A DNA stretch of 38,746 nt from Hyphomonadaceae bacterium. GTDB lineage: Bacteria; Pseudomonadota; Alphaproteobacteria; Caulobacterales; Aquidulcibacteraceae. Each line of letters begins with the position of its first letter. Within the stretch, counting starts at the first letter, position 1. The stretch is from positions 1-38,746 of the forward strand of contig JAEUMR010000065.1 of NCBI GenBank assembly GCA_016791385.1, in the 5' to 3' direction. The notes under the pieces were generated by a model. The model did no database searches and was not told the DNA's origin. It was given only the letters and a program-made list of their open reading frames with translations. A program made the position numbers and the translations under genes. Below, in pieces: positions 7,837 through 16,609 of this stretch.

Positions 7837-10094
7837 CCGCGCAGCAAGAGGCAGGGTGCCCGTCAGGATTAGCGCCGCCGCCCTCTGAGGACGAGCGCCC
7901 GCGCGTCGATCTCGCCGCCTTTGTGCGTCACGACAAAGCCGGCCACGACACGCTTGAGCTGATGGTCACCGGCGCCAAGTGCGCCGGCTGCATCCGCAAG
8001 ATCGAAGGCGGCCTGCTGGCGCTGCCTGGCGTCGCCGAAGCGCGGCTCAATCTTTCCACCCAGCGCCTGCGCGTGGCCTGGACGCCCGGAGCGATGCCGC
8101 CGGAGCGCATCGCCGACACGCTGACGCGCCTGGGCTACGCCAGCGCTGCGTTCGATCCCGAAGCAGCGCAACGCAAGACCGACGAAGAGGGCCGCAAGCT
8201 CCTCCGCTATCTCGCCGTCGCCGGCTTTGCGGCCATGAACATCATGATGTTCTCGGTGCCGGTCTGGTCCGGCGAAGGCGAGATGGGCGAGGGCACGCGC
8301 ACGCTGTTGCACTGGGTTTCGGCGCTGATCGCCATTCCCGCGGCGCTCTATGCAGCGCAGCCTTTCTTCCGCTCGGCCTACAACGCGCTCAAGGCGCGGC
8401 GCGCCAATATGGACGTGCCGATCTCGCTGGCCGTGATCCTCACGCTCTCCACCTCGATCGCCGAGACGCTGCAGCAGGGCGAGCATGCCTATTTCGACGG
8501 CATCACAATGCTGCTCTTCTTCCTGCTGATCGGGCGCTACCTCGATCACAGGCTGCGTGAGCGCGCCCGCACCGCCGCGCGCGATCTCCTCGCGCTGCAA
8601 GCGGTGACCGCCACGCGCATCGGCGAAGACGGCCATGCGGACGCTGTCTCGGCCCGTGACATCGAAATCGGCGACAGGCTGCTGATCGCCGCTGGCGATC
8701 GCGCGCCGGTCGATGGCGTCATCGAAGACGGCGTCTCCGAGATCGACAATGCGATGCTGACTGGCGAGACGCTGCCGGTGGCGGTGCGCACCGGCGATGT
8801 GATCCGCGCCGGCGCCATCAATCTCACCCAGCGCATCACGCTGCGCGCCACCGCGCGCGCCGAGAACTCGGCCGTCGCCGAACTCGCGCGCCTGATCGAA
8901 GCAGGCGAACAGGGCCGGGCCAAGTATGTGCGCCTGGCTGACCGCGCCGCTGCGCTCTACGTGCCTGTCGTGCACAGTCTGGCTGCGCTTACCTTCATCG
9001 GCTGGATGTTCGGGCCGATGCTGCTGCGCGCGCTCGGCTACGATTTCGCTGATGTCGGCTTCCGCGGCGCGCTGCAGAACGCAGTCGCGGTGTTGATCAT
9101 CACCTGCCCGTGCGCGCTCGGCCTTGCCGTGCCGGCGGTGCAAGTGGTCGCCACCGGGCGGCTGTTCAAGCGCGGCGTGTTGGTCAAATCCGGCGATGCG
9201 CTGGAGCGCCTTACCGAGATCGACACCGTAGTGTTCGACAAGACCGGCACGCTGACGCTCGGCAAGCCGAAGCTGGCCGCGCCGGTCTCCGCCGATGTGC
9301 TGCTCGCCGCCGCGTCGCTCGCGCGCATCTCGCGCCATCCGCTCTCTCGCGCGCTGGTCGAAGCCGCAGGCCCCGGCGCGCCAGCGGCCAACGCCAAGGA
9401 ATATCCGGGGCAGGGCGTCGAAGCCGAGATCAACGGGCTTACCGCGCGGCTTGGCCGCCGTGCGTTCGCCGCGCCCGGCGCGGTCGAAATCGAAGATGGC
9501 GCGGTCGAGCTTTGGTTCACGCTCGGCGAAAAGGCCCCGGTGCGTTTTGCTTTCATCGACGCGCTCCGCGCCGACGCGGCAGATGTGGTCGCTGAGCTGA
9601 AGCGGCGCGGCTACCGGGTCGAGTTGATTTCCGGCGACCGTCCCGCCGCGGTCGAGGCGGCGGCGCGCGCTGCCGGCATCGAAAACTGGCGCGCGCACGT
9701 GAGCCCGGCGGAAAAGACCGAACACCTGCGGGAGCTGCGCGCTGCTGGCCGCAAGCCGCTGATGATCGGCGATGGCCTCAACGACGCCGCCGCGCTCGCC
9801 GCCGCGCATGCATCCGCTTCGCCCGGCACGGCGATCGAAGCCAGCCAGGCCGCAGCGGATCTGGTGATCCAGGGCGCGGCGCTGTCGCCGATCCTGGAAG
9901 CGCTGACGGTAGCCAAAGCTGCGCACAACCGCGCGCTGGAAAATCTGCGCTTCTCGGCGGCGTATAATCTCGTCGCCGCCCCGCTTGCGGCGCTCGGCTT
10001 CCTGACGCCGCTGATCGCCGCCCTTGCCATGTCCGGCTCATCCATGATCGTTACGCTCAACGCGCTCAGGCTGCAGGCGCAAACCAGGAGCTGA
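7824..10094 (+). CDS. ccoI: Copper-translocating P-type ATPase CcoI (FixI type)
   Basis: A 756-residue P1B ATPase that exports copper for CuB insertion into CcoN. An N-terminal HMA domain contains GAKCAGCIRKIEGGL. Eight membrane helices follow, with the CPC copper motif (ITCPCALGLAVP). The catalytic parts are the TGE actuator motif (MLTGETLPV), the phosphorylation motif DKTGTLT, an HP motif (ISRHPLSRAL) and GDGLNDAAAL in the hinge. A GTG start at 7824 lies inside the end of ccoH. Its place in the cco operon separates it from the CopA detoxification pumps, which share its motifs. Confidence 0.96.
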   Translation: MATVTAQQEAGCPSGLAPPPSEDERPRVDLAAFVRHDKAGHDTLELMVTGAKCAGCIRKIEGGLLALPGVAEARLNLSTQRLRVAWTPGAMPPERIADTLTRLGYASAAFDPEAAQRKTDEEGRKLLRYLAVAGFAAMNIMMFSVPVWSGEGEMGEGTRTLLHWVSALIAIPAALYAAQPFFRSAYNALKARRANMDVPISLAVILTLSTSIAETLQQGEHAYFDGITMLLFFLLIGRYLDHRLRERARTAARDLLALQAVTATRIGEDGHADAVSARDIEIGDRLLIAAGDRAPVDGVIEDGVSEIDNAMLTGETLPVAVRTGDVIRAGAINLTQRITLRATARAENSAVAELARLIEAGEQGRAKYVRLADRAAALYVPVVHSLAALTFIGWMFGPMLLRALGYDFADVGFRGALQNAVAVLIITCPCALGLAVPAVQVVATGRLFKRGVLVKSGDALERLTEIDTVVFDKTGTLTLGKPKLAAPVSADVLLAAASLARISRHPLSRALVEAAGPGAPAANAKEYPGQGVEAEINGLTARLGRRAFAAPGAVEIEDGAVELWFTLGEKAPVRFAFIDALRADAADVVAELKRRGYRVELISGDRPAAVEAAARAAGIENWRAHVSPAEKTEHLRELRAAGRKPLMIGDGLNDAAALAAAHASASPGTAIEASQAAADLVIQGAALSPILEALTVAKAAHNRALENLRFSAAYNLVAAPLAALGFLTPLIAALAMSGSSMIVTLNALRLQAQTRS

Positions 10095-10099
10095 CGGCG

Positions 10100-10243
10100 A
10101 TGGACATCATGGTCATGCTGATCCCGGGCGCGGTGCTGCTGGGCCTGCTCGGGCTCGGCGCCTTCTTCTGGAGCCTGCGCAGCGGCCAGTACGAAGACCT
10201 CGACGGCGCCGCGCACCGCGTCCTGATCGACGACGAGGATTGA
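10100..10243 (+). CDS. ccoS: cbb3 oxidase maturation protein CcoS
   Basis: A 47-residue protein: MDIMVMLIPGAVLLGLLGLG, then AFFWSLRSGQYEDLDGAAHRVLIDDED. The single helix followed by FFWSLRSGQYEDLDGAAHRVL is diagnostic of CcoS (FixS), which is needed for heme b and copper cofactor insertion into CcoN. It starts 5 bases after ccoI and ends the operon. Its TGA directly abuts the stop of the converging RND gene, leaving no room for an intergenic terminator. Confidence 0.95.
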   Translation: MDIMVMLIPGAVLLGLLGLGAFFWSLRSGQYEDLDGAAHRVLIDDED

Positions 10244-13200
10244 TCAGGCTTTCGCGGGCGCGTCCTTCGGCGCCAGTAGCAAATACATCGCCGGCGTCAC
10301 GATCCGTGCGATCAGCGTCGAGCTGATCAGACCCCCGATCAGCACCATGGCGATGGGGGAGAAGAGCGGCGAGTCTTCGAACAGAAGCGGCGTCATGCCG
10401 CCGATGGCGGTGGCGCTGGTCAGCAGCACCGGCAGGAAGCGCACTTCGCCGGCGCGTTCGATCGCCTCCATCAGCGGCGCGCCGCGCGCGCGCATCTGGT
10501 TGGCGAACTCGACCAGCAGGATCGAGTTTTTGATCTCGATGCCGATTAGCGCGATGAAGCCGATAATGGCCGTGAACGAAAGCGATTCACCGCCGAGCCA
10601 CAGCGCGATCAACCCGCCCATGATGCCGAACGGGATCACGAACGCGACCACCGCCGTCACTGCAAATGAGCCGAATTCCAGCAGCAGCACGGCGAGGATG
10701 CCGAAGATGGCGACGATGATCGCGGGGCCAAGGCCGCTGAAGCTGCGCCGTTGCGCCTCGGCTTGCCCGCCGAACGAGACCGAATAGCCGGGCGGCAGCC
10801 GCAGCGCTTCGAGCCGCTGCGCAACATCGCCCGTCACCGCGCTGGTGAGATAGCCCGTCTGCGTATAGGCGCGCACCGTCGCCGTGCGCTCGCGCTGGTG
10901 GCGGTCGATCGAAGCGGGGCCGCTTTCGAGCCGCGGTTGGGCGATCTCGCTGAGCGGCAGCGCTCCGCCTTGCCCGTTCCAGACATATAGCCGCTCAAGC
11001 TGCGACACCGGCATCGCCCCCTCGCGCGGCGCGCGCAGCACCACCGGGAACGCATCGCCGGTCGGATCGCGGAATTGCGCCACCGGCATGCCGGCGACGG
11101 CGATACGCAACGCCTGATCCGTCGCGCCGGCCGGCACGCCGCGCAGCGCGGCTTCGGCTTCGTTGATGTTGAGGTCGAGATCGAGCAGCCGTTCGGCGGT
11201 GGGGTTCGACACATCGCGCGTGCCGGGCGTGTCGCGGACGATGCGCTCGACTTCGCCGGCGATCTCGCCGATGGCGGCAAGGTCGGGGCCGCTGATGCGC
11301 ACGGCGATCGGCGCCTCGATTGGCGGGCCGTTATTGAAGCGGCGCAGATTGATGCGTGCGCCGGCGTAATTGTCGAGCTTGCCGCGGATTTCTTCGATCG
11401 TGCGCATGCCGGCGGTGCGATGCCACTCGCCGAAGCGCGCATAGACCTGGCCGACATTGGAAATCTGTTCGGGCGGAATCTCGTTGTAGAAGATCTGCGG
11501 GTTGCCGCGGCCGGCATTGGCGAAGCGCCACTCGATCTGCGGATATTCCGCCAGCACGCGCTCCACGTATTGCACGGCGCGGTCAGTTTCCTGCACCGAC
11601 GAGCCCTGCGGCGTCTCGACATCGACCAGGAAGTAAGGGCTGTCGTTTTCCGGAAACAGGCTGAAGCCGAGATGGGGAACGAGCCCTAGTGAAAGCACGA
11701 ACGCGCTCAGCCCCGCGATCACAGTGGTGCGCGGATGATTGAGCGCGACGTGCAGCGCCGGGCGGTAGACGCCGTGAATGGCGCCCATCACCGTGTCCAG
11801 CAGCGGGTTCGATTTGCCGACCGACTCGCGCGGCAGCCAGCGGCTGGCGAGGAACGGGATGATGGTGAGCGCCACGAACAGCGACGCCGTGATTGTCACC
11901 ACTACCGCCACCGGCAGCGAGCGCACGAACGCGCCGGCGCCTTCCGGCAACGCCATGATCGGCAGGAAAGCCAGCAGCAGCGTCGCCGTACAGCCGATCA
12001 CCGCGACATTGATTTCCTCGACCCCCGCGATCGCTGCTTCGCGCGGCTGCAAGCCTTCGCGCAGCCGGCGGGAGATGTTCTCGGTGACGACGATGGAATC
12101 ATCGACCAACAGGCCAAGCGCCAGCACGAAGCCGGCGATCGAGAGCTGGTTCAGCGAGAAGCCAAGCCAATTCATCGCAGCGACGCCAATGGCCAGCGAC
12201 AGCGGGATCGACACCATCACCACCGCCGCGGGCCTGAAGCCGAGCGGCAAGAGCGTGATCATCACCAGGAAAATGGCGATGGCGAAGTCGCGGGCGAGCT
12301 GGCCAAGGCGCAGCCGCACGGTTTCAGATTGGTTGAAGCCGCGCTCCAGCGTGATGTTGGCCGGCAGCGTGCTGGCGAACGAGTCAATGCGCTGCTGCAC
12401 GGCGTCGAGCACGGGGAAGATGTCTTCGCCAAGCCGCGCCCGCGCGCTCACCAGCACCGCACGCTGGCCATTGTAGCGGGTGATGTGCGCGCGCTCGTCA
12501 TTGGCCCAGGACACCTCGGCCACATCGCCGACATGCACGACCGAGCCATTGCCCGCGCGCAGCACGACATTCTGGATTTCCTCCAGGCTGTTGAACGAGC
12601 CGGAGGCTTGCACGTTGAAGCGCCGTCCGCCGGCCTCGACCGCGCCGATCGGCGCATCGACACCCTCGCGCTGCAGCGCCTCGGCGATCGCGCTCAGCGG
12701 CAGATGATAGGCGGCGAGGCGATCAAGGTCGGCGGCGACGCGCACTTCGGCGGGCGGCGCGCCCCGCACGTCCGCCTGCTGAATGCCTGGCGCACGCTCA
12801 AGCGAGTCACGCAAGGACTTTGCATACGCCTCCAATTGCCGGAACGAGGCGTCAGGGCTGGTCAGCGCGATTTCTACGACGCTGGTCTGCGCAGGATTGA
12901 AGCGGCGCGGTCGGATTTCGACCACGCCGTCCGGCAAGCTAGGGCGCACCACGTTCAGCTCGCGGATCACTTCGCCGAACTTCTCTTCCGCGTCGACGCC
13001 CCAATTGAACTCGACCGCGATCACCGCGAGTCCCGCACGGCTCGACGAACGAATCTGCTGGATGTCCTCAATGCCGTTGAGCGCATCTTCGATCGGGATG
13101 GCGACAAGCCGTTCCATCTGCTCGGCGTCCGCGCCGGGCAGCACAACGGCGATGGCGGTGCCCGGAAATTCCACGATCGGGTCTTCCGATTTCGGAATCG

Positions 13201-13294
13201 AGGCGATGGCGCCGAGGCCGAGCGCGATCAGCAGCGCGAACAGGATCGCGGTGAATTGCCACCGGTCAACGAAGAAGCGAGTGATGGCTTGCAT
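10244..13294 (-). CDS. RND-family efflux permease (AcrB/HAE1-like)
   Basis: A 1016-residue inner-membrane proton antiporter with the expected two-fold organisation: TM1 near residues 10-28, two large periplasmic loops, and helices 2-6 and 8-12. The proton-relay aspartates (LLVDDSIVVTENISRRLREG) and the matching lysine in the second half (GIEIKNSILLVEFANQMR) are present, so it should be active. The start is ATG 13294 (MQAITRFFVDRW), one base after the stop of the membrane-fusion gene; the frame is open 15 codons further upstream inside that gene. No outer-membrane channel gene is present here, so it must share a TolC-like partner. Substrate unknown. Confidence 0.95.
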   Translation of the reverse strand: MQAITRFFVDRWQFTAILFALLIALGLGAIASIPKSEDPIVEFPGTAIAVVLPGADAEQMERLVAIPIEDALNGIEDIQQIRSSSRAGLAVIAVEFNWGVDAEEKFGEVIRELNVVRPSLPDGVVEIRPRRFNPAQTSVVEIALTSPDASFRQLEAYAKSLRDSLERAPGIQQADVRGAPPAEVRVAADLDRLAAYHLPLSAIAEALQREGVDAPIGAVEAGGRRFNVQASGSFNSLEEIQNVVLRAGNGSVVHVGDVAEVSWANDERAHITRYNGQRAVLVSARARLGEDIFPVLDAVQQRIDSFASTLPANITLERGFNQSETVRLRLGQLARDFAIAIFLVMITLLPLGFRPAAVVMVSIPLSLAIGVAAMNWLGFSLNQLSIAGFVLALGLLVDDSIVVTENISRRLREGLQPREAAIAGVEEINVAVIGCTATLLLAFLPIMALPEGAGAFVRSLPVAVVVTITASLFVALTIIPFLASRWLPRESVGKSNPLLDTVMGAIHGVYRPALHVALNHPRTTVIAGLSAFVLSLGLVPHLGFSLFPENDSPYFLVDVETPQGSSVQETDRAVQYVERVLAEYPQIEWRFANAGRGNPQIFYNEIPPEQISNVGQVYARFGEWHRTAGMRTIEEIRGKLDNYAGARINLRRFNNGPPIEAPIAVRISGPDLAAIGEIAGEVERIVRDTPGTRDVSNPTAERLLDLDLNINEAEAALRGVPAGATDQALRIAVAGMPVAQFRDPTGDAFPVVLRAPREGAMPVSQLERLYVWNGQGGALPLSEIAQPRLESGPASIDRHQRERTATVRAYTQTGYLTSAVTGDVAQRLEALRLPPGYSVSFGGQAEAQRRSFSGLGPAIIVAIFGILAVLLLEFGSFAVTAVVAFVIPFGIMGGLIALWLGGESLSFTAIIGFIALIGIEIKNSILLVEFANQMRARGAPLMEAIERAGEVRFLPVLLTSATAIGGMTPLLFEDSPLFSPIAMVLIGGLISSTLIARIVTPAMYLLLAPKDAPAKA

Positions 13295-13295
13295 G

Positions 13296-14324
13296 TCAGG
13301 TGTCGGCGGCGATGCGCACGGTTTCGCCGTCGCGCACATAGGCGGCGCCGGCGGAGATTACGCGATCGCCGGCGGCGAGCCCCTCAAGCACGATGACGCC
13401 ATCCTGGGTCACGCCCGCCGTGCGCACGGCGCGACGGCGCGCGACGCTATTCTCATCGACGACGAACACCACGCCTTGGTCGGCGCGGGCGTCGAGCAGC
13501 GACAGCGTCGGCACCAGCATCGCCGCCACTTGGTTCGTGGTTGGCGCAGCCGGCGTGATGTCCACTTGTGCGACCATGCCGCTGCGCAGCTGCGCGGCGC
13601 TGGCGACCTCGATCTCGACTTCAAACGCCCCGGTGCTTGTATCGCCCTTGGCGCCGACGCGGGTCACACGCCCGCTCAGCGCTGCATTGCCAAGCTCGGC
13701 CACGCGCACTTGCGCCGCATCGCCAACGCGGATGCGCGCCGCTTCCGCTGAAGCGATCGGCGCGCGCACGACGATGCCTGATCGCGTCTCGCCCAGCACC
13801 AGCACGGGCGCGCCTGCATTGAGCGTCTGCGAAGGTTCAGCCGTGCGGCGCAGGATCACGCCATCGGCCGGCGCGGTGATCACGCTGGAATCGCGCGTGC
13901 GTTCGACCGCCAGCCGTGCCTCGTCGAGCCGCGCCTGGCTGATGAAGCCGCGTTCGAACAATTCTTGCGCCCGGGCCAGATCGCGCTCGGCGTTGGCGCG
14001 CGCGAGCGCTGCTTCGTCCGCATTGGCGCCGACGCTGGTGCGCCGCAGCGTGGCCAGGCGCTGGCCGCGGCGCACGAGGTCGCCCGCGTCGACATTGATG
14101 GAGACGACGACCCCCGGCGCGGCGAAGGCGAGCGGCGGTTCGCGGCGGTAGCCAACCAGGCCGCTGGCGCGCACCGCGCCCGCCGCCGAACTCGGCTGTA
14201 CCGAGACCACTTCGACCAGGGGAGAATCGGGTGTTGCGGAGGGGGCGTCTGCATCGCCGCTGCAGGCGGCCAACGCGAAGAGCGCGCCGGCCAGCGCCAA
14301 TCTAAGTACCGCAGCTTTCTGCAC
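13296..14324 (-). CDS. RND efflux membrane-fusion (periplasmic adaptor) lipoprotein
   Basis: A 342-residue HlyD/AcrA-type adaptor linking the adjacent RND permease to an outer-membrane channel. It has a lipoprotein signal with an LAAC lipobox, a barrel-sandwich half (PPLAFAAPGVVVSINVDAGDLVRRGQ), a short alpha-helical hairpin (ADEAALARANAERDLARAQELF), the second half (SVITAPADGVILRRTAEPSQTL), and a beta-barrel with a membrane-proximal domain. I prefer GTG 14324, which has a GGAG site. The frame continues to an ATG at 14363, but that lies upstream of the predicted transcription start. Confidence 0.93.
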   Translation of the reverse strand: MQKAAVLRLALAGALFALAACSGDADAPSATPDSPLVEVVSVQPSSAAGAVRASGLVGYRREPPLAFAAPGVVVSINVDAGDLVRRGQRLATLRRTSVGANADEAALARANAERDLARAQELFERGFISQARLDEARLAVERTRDSSVITAPADGVILRRTAEPSQTLNAGAPVLVLGETRSGIVVRAPIASAEAARIRVGDAAQVRVAELGNAALSGRVTRVGAKGDTSTGAFEVEIEVASAAQLRSGMVAQVDITPAAPTTNQVAAMLVPTLSLLDARADQGVVFVVDENSVARRRAVRTAGVTQDGVIVLEGLAAGDRVISAGAAYVRDGETVRIAADT

Positions 14325-14347
14325 GGGGAGGCTCCAACTTAGACTGA

Positions 14348-14376
14348 ACGATATCAAAATCATTCAGCAGTCACAA
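14348..14376 (-). promoter_or_regulatory. Sigma-70-type promoter of the RND operon
   Basis: On the minus strand TTGTGA (14376-14371) and TATCGT (14353-14348) are separated by exactly 17 bases in an unusually AT-rich stretch. This predicts a transcript start near 14341, only about 17 bases before GTG 14324. It therefore supports that start over the ATG at 14363. Confidence 0.55.
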
Positions 14377-14400
14377 GCGGAGATGTTCCCTAACGGACCT

Positions 14401-15096
14401 CTATGCCGCCCACAGCACCTCTACGGGCGGCGCTGGCGGCTCGATCAGAGCCCGCACCGGGGTCTCAGGCAGCGGCTGTCCAGCCGCGCCTTCCAGCACC
14501 GCCTTCTTGTCCGCGCCGGTGATCAGCAGCAGCAGGGCGCTGGCCCGAAACAGGGCAGGCCGGGTCAGTGTCAGCCGCTCGGCTGCGCCGCCGGCCTGAG
14601 TGGCTTGTACCGCAACGACACTACGCCCGCCGCCGAGGTCGAGCGCGGCGCCGAGCCCCTCGGCGCCTGGAAACCAGGACGCGGTATGCCCGTCCGCGCC
14701 CATGCCCATCACAGCCAGGTCAAAGCGCAGCGGCGCGTAGAGCGCTTCCGCACGCGCGGCCGCCGCCTCCACGGTCTCGGCAATGCAGAACAGCGGCGCG
14801 AGCTTGGCCCCCGCTGCGAACGCAGGCGCCAGCGCGCGCTCGATCATGCCTTGGTTGGACGCCGGATGCGCTGGCGGCACGAAGCGCTCGTCGACGAGGG
14901 CGATGGTCACGCGCGGCCAATCGAGCGGCGTTGCAGCGAGAAGGCGATAGGCAGGTTCCGGCGTCGAACCGCCCGAAAGCGCGATGCACGCTTCGCCTCG
15001 TGCAGCGATCGCTGCACGAACAGAATCCGCCATTCGCTCAGCCGTGCCGCGCATCAGCGCGTCCCGGCTGGCGAATGACGTGATGTTCAGCGCCAT
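14401..15096 (-). CDS. pgl: 6-phosphogluconolactonase
   Basis: A 231-residue enzyme hydrolysing 6-phosphogluconolactone to 6-phosphogluconate in the oxidative pentose-phosphate and Entner-Doudoroff routes. The diagnostic segments are ALSGGSTPEPAYRLL, VTIALVDERFVPPAHPASNQGMI, MGMGADGHTASWFPGA and TLTRPALF. ATG 15096 gives the normal N-terminus and overlaps the end of galU by 10 bases; the frame is open upstream to 15204, but that part lies inside galU. Transaldolase and transketolase genes follow within 4 kb, so sugar-phosphate genes are grouped here, though zwf and edd are not visible. Confidence 0.95.
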   Translation of the reverse strand: MALNITSFASRDALMRGTAERMADSVRAAIAARGEACIALSGGSTPEPAYRLLAATPLDWPRVTIALVDERFVPPAHPASNQGMIERALAPAFAAGAKLAPLFCIAETVEAAAARAEALYAPLRFDLAVMGMGADGHTASWFPGAEGLGAALDLGGGRSVVAVQATQAGGAAERLTLTRPALFRASALLLLITGADKKAVLEGAAGQPLPETPVRALIEPPAPPVEVLWAA

Positions 15097-15983
15097 GGCT
15101 TCTTCAGCAGCGCCTGCAGCGTTTCGGCGGCCTTTGCGCCATGCTCGGCGTTGGCCAATGCATAAGCGGCGTTGGCTTGCAGATAGCCGATCTTGTCGCC
15201 GCAATCATACGTGGTGCCATCGTATTCGAGCGCATGGAACGGCTGCACCGCCATCAGCCGGGCCATTGAGTCTGTGAGCTGGATCTCGTTGCCGGCGCCC
15301 GGTTCCTGGCTTGCCAGCAGTTCGAAGATTTCGGGCTGCAGAATGTAGCGGCCGCTGATGAAGAGGTTCGACGGCGCTTCTTCGCGCTTGGGCTTCTCCA
15401 CCATGCCTTTCATCTTGATCAGCCGCCCGTCGCGGCTCTCCGGCGTGATCACGCCATAGCGCTCGGGCGTGTCGGTGGGCTCGACGGCGATGATGTTGCC
15501 GCCGACCTTGTTATAGGCCTCGACCATCTGCGCCAGGCAGGAGGGCTGGGCCATCATCAGCATGTCCGGCAGCATCACCGCGAATGGCTCGTCGCCGACG
15601 ATGTCGCGCGCGCACCAAACCGCGTGCCCCAGGCCCTGGGCCGATTGCTGGCGCACGAAACTCATCGAGCCGGGCGTGGGGACGGAGAGGTTGACCTCCT
15701 CCAGCTGCACCGTCTTGTTCTTCTCTCGAAGGGTTACTTCGAGTTCATACGCGCGATCGAAATAATCCTCGATCGCGCCCTTATTGCGCCCGGTGACGAA
15801 TACTATGTGTTCGATGCCTGCGGCGATCGCCTCATCCACGACGTACTGAATGGCAGGCCGGTCAAACACCGGCAGCATCTCTTTCGGGATCGACTTGGTG
15901 GCGGGCAGCACGCGGGTGCCAAAGCCGGCGACGGGGAGCACCGCTTTCCGTAGCGGCTTGGGCGAAGACGAAACACTAGCCAT
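15087..15983 (-). CDS. galU: UTP-glucose-1-phosphate uridylyltransferase
   Basis: A 298-residue cytoplasmic nucleotidyltransferase making UDP-glucose for envelope polysaccharides and glycolipids. The N-terminal nucleotide-binding signature is VLPVAGFGTRVLPATKSIPKEMLPVFDRPAIQYVV (given from about residue 15). It is followed by QGLGHAVWCARD, AVMLPDMLM, MVEKPKREEAPSNL and YDCGDKIGYLQA, all typical of bacterial GalU. ATG 15983 follows an AAAGAG ribosome site and is preferred over an upstream in-frame ATG at 16010. It overlaps and is probably co-transcribed with pgl. Confidence 0.95.
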   Translation of the reverse strand: MASVSSSPKPLRKAVLPVAGFGTRVLPATKSIPKEMLPVFDRPAIQYVVDEAIAAGIEHIVFVTGRNKGAIEDYFDRAYELEVTLREKNKTVQLEEVNLSVPTPGSMSFVRQQSAQGLGHAVWCARDIVGDEPFAVMLPDMLMMAQPSCLAQMVEAYNKVGGNIIAVEPTDTPERYGVITPESRDGRLIKMKGMVEKPKREEAPSNLFISGRYILQPEIFELLASQEPGAGNEIQLTDSMARLMAVQPFHALEYDGTTYDCGDKIGYLQANAAYALANAEHGAKAAETLQALLKKPWR

Positions 15984-16078
15984 TGTGGTCTCTTTGTTGC
16001 GCCGCAGCATAGCGCTTCGGCCGGCGGGTTAGAGCCTAACACCGAGGGCCCAGCAACAGCCGTGCCTCCGGAGATTCG

Positions 16079-16106
16079 GCTAGAATTCAGGTTTGTACGC
16101 TAGAAT
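16079..16106. repeat. Direct repeat GCTAGAAT, two copies at 20-bp spacing
   Basis: GCTAGAAT occurs at 16079-16086 and 16099-16106, two helical turns apart, in the 270-bp gap between galU and the gene at 16254. That spacing on the same face of the helix could be a regulator site, but the words are short and chance is possible. Confidence 0.3.
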
Positions 16107-16145
16107 GCGTTCGAGGCTGCGAAGACAGCACGGTTGGGGTGTCAG

Positions 16146-16174
16146 GCACGGTGACCATCGTCACAGACACGTGC
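16146..16174. other. Nested inverted repeat in intergenic region
   Basis: GTGAC (16151-16155) and GTCAC (16160-16164) surround a 4-bp centre, with outer arms GCACG (16146-16150) and CGTGC (16170-16174). It could be a dimeric-regulator site or an RNA hairpin. It lies about 80-110 bases upstream of the gene at 16254. Function is unassigned. Confidence 0.3.
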
Positions 16175-16253
16175 TCTTCGGCGCCGCAAAGTAGCGTTTG
16201 CCAGTACGGTAACCTTCTGTTAAGCGACCGCCGGTCCGGGAGAAGTCCACATT

Positions 16254-16535
16254 ATGTCGTCCAATAGCAAAGCCACCGTTCGCATGATCGCCGCGAGTTT
16301 CGCGGCCGGCGCGACCGTGATGGTGCTGGTTGGCCTTGTGGCGCCCGTGGCCTTCAAGGGCGGCCTTGAGGTGACCGAAGCTATGGCGGCCCAACGCGAA
16401 AGCCAGCGCCCGGTGATCGAACTCGACGTCGCCGCCGTCCAGGCGCAGCTGGCCGAAGCCGAGCGTTCGATGGACGCCTCGCGCGCCCAGACCGAGGCGG
16501 CGATCAGCCGCCTCGACCGCCTGTCCGGCCGCTAA
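16254..16535 (+). CDS. Small membrane-anchored coiled-coil protein, unknown function
   Basis: A 93-residue protein. The N-terminal part (about residues 10-35, MIAASFAAGATVMVLVGLVAP) is a probable signal anchor. The remainder (VIELDVAAVQAQLAEAERSM and onward) is a heptad-like helix rich in Ala, Gln and Glu that should form a coiled coil in the periplasm. A GGGAGAAG ribosome site precedes the ATG. It stands alone between galU and a repeat pair. I know no named family; coding character (GC3, strong ribosome site) supports it as real. Confidence 0.7.
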   Translation: MSSNSKATVRMIAASFAAGATVMVLVGLVAPVAFKGGLEVTEAMAAQRESQRPVIELDVAAVQAQLAEAERSMDASRAQTEAAISRLDRLSGR

Positions 16536-16538
16536 GCG

Positions 16539-16565
16539 AAAGGAGCGCGGGTCTTCAGACCCGCA
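16539..16565 (+). repeat. REP element of the RAYT family, copy 1 (forward)
   Basis: The hairpin arms GCGGGTCT / AGACCCGC around TC are preceded by AAAGGAGC. This 27-base stretch is identical to the repeat ends that flank the transposase at 29.9-30.6 kb. It starts 3 bases after the stop of the coiled-coil gene. Confidence 0.85.
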
Positions 16566-16580
16566 CTCCTTCACAAGACA

Positions 16581-16609
16581 AAGCGGGTCTGAAGACCCGC
16601 GCGCTCCTT
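16581..16609 (-). repeat. REP element of the RAYT family, copy 2 (inverted)
   Basis: Same palindromic core (16583-16600) in the opposite orientation to copy 1, with GCTCCTT after it and one extra GC dinucleotide relative to the other copies. Together with copy 1 it makes a BIME-like inverted pair filling the gap between two converging genes, where it could also act as a bidirectional terminator. Confidence 0.85.
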
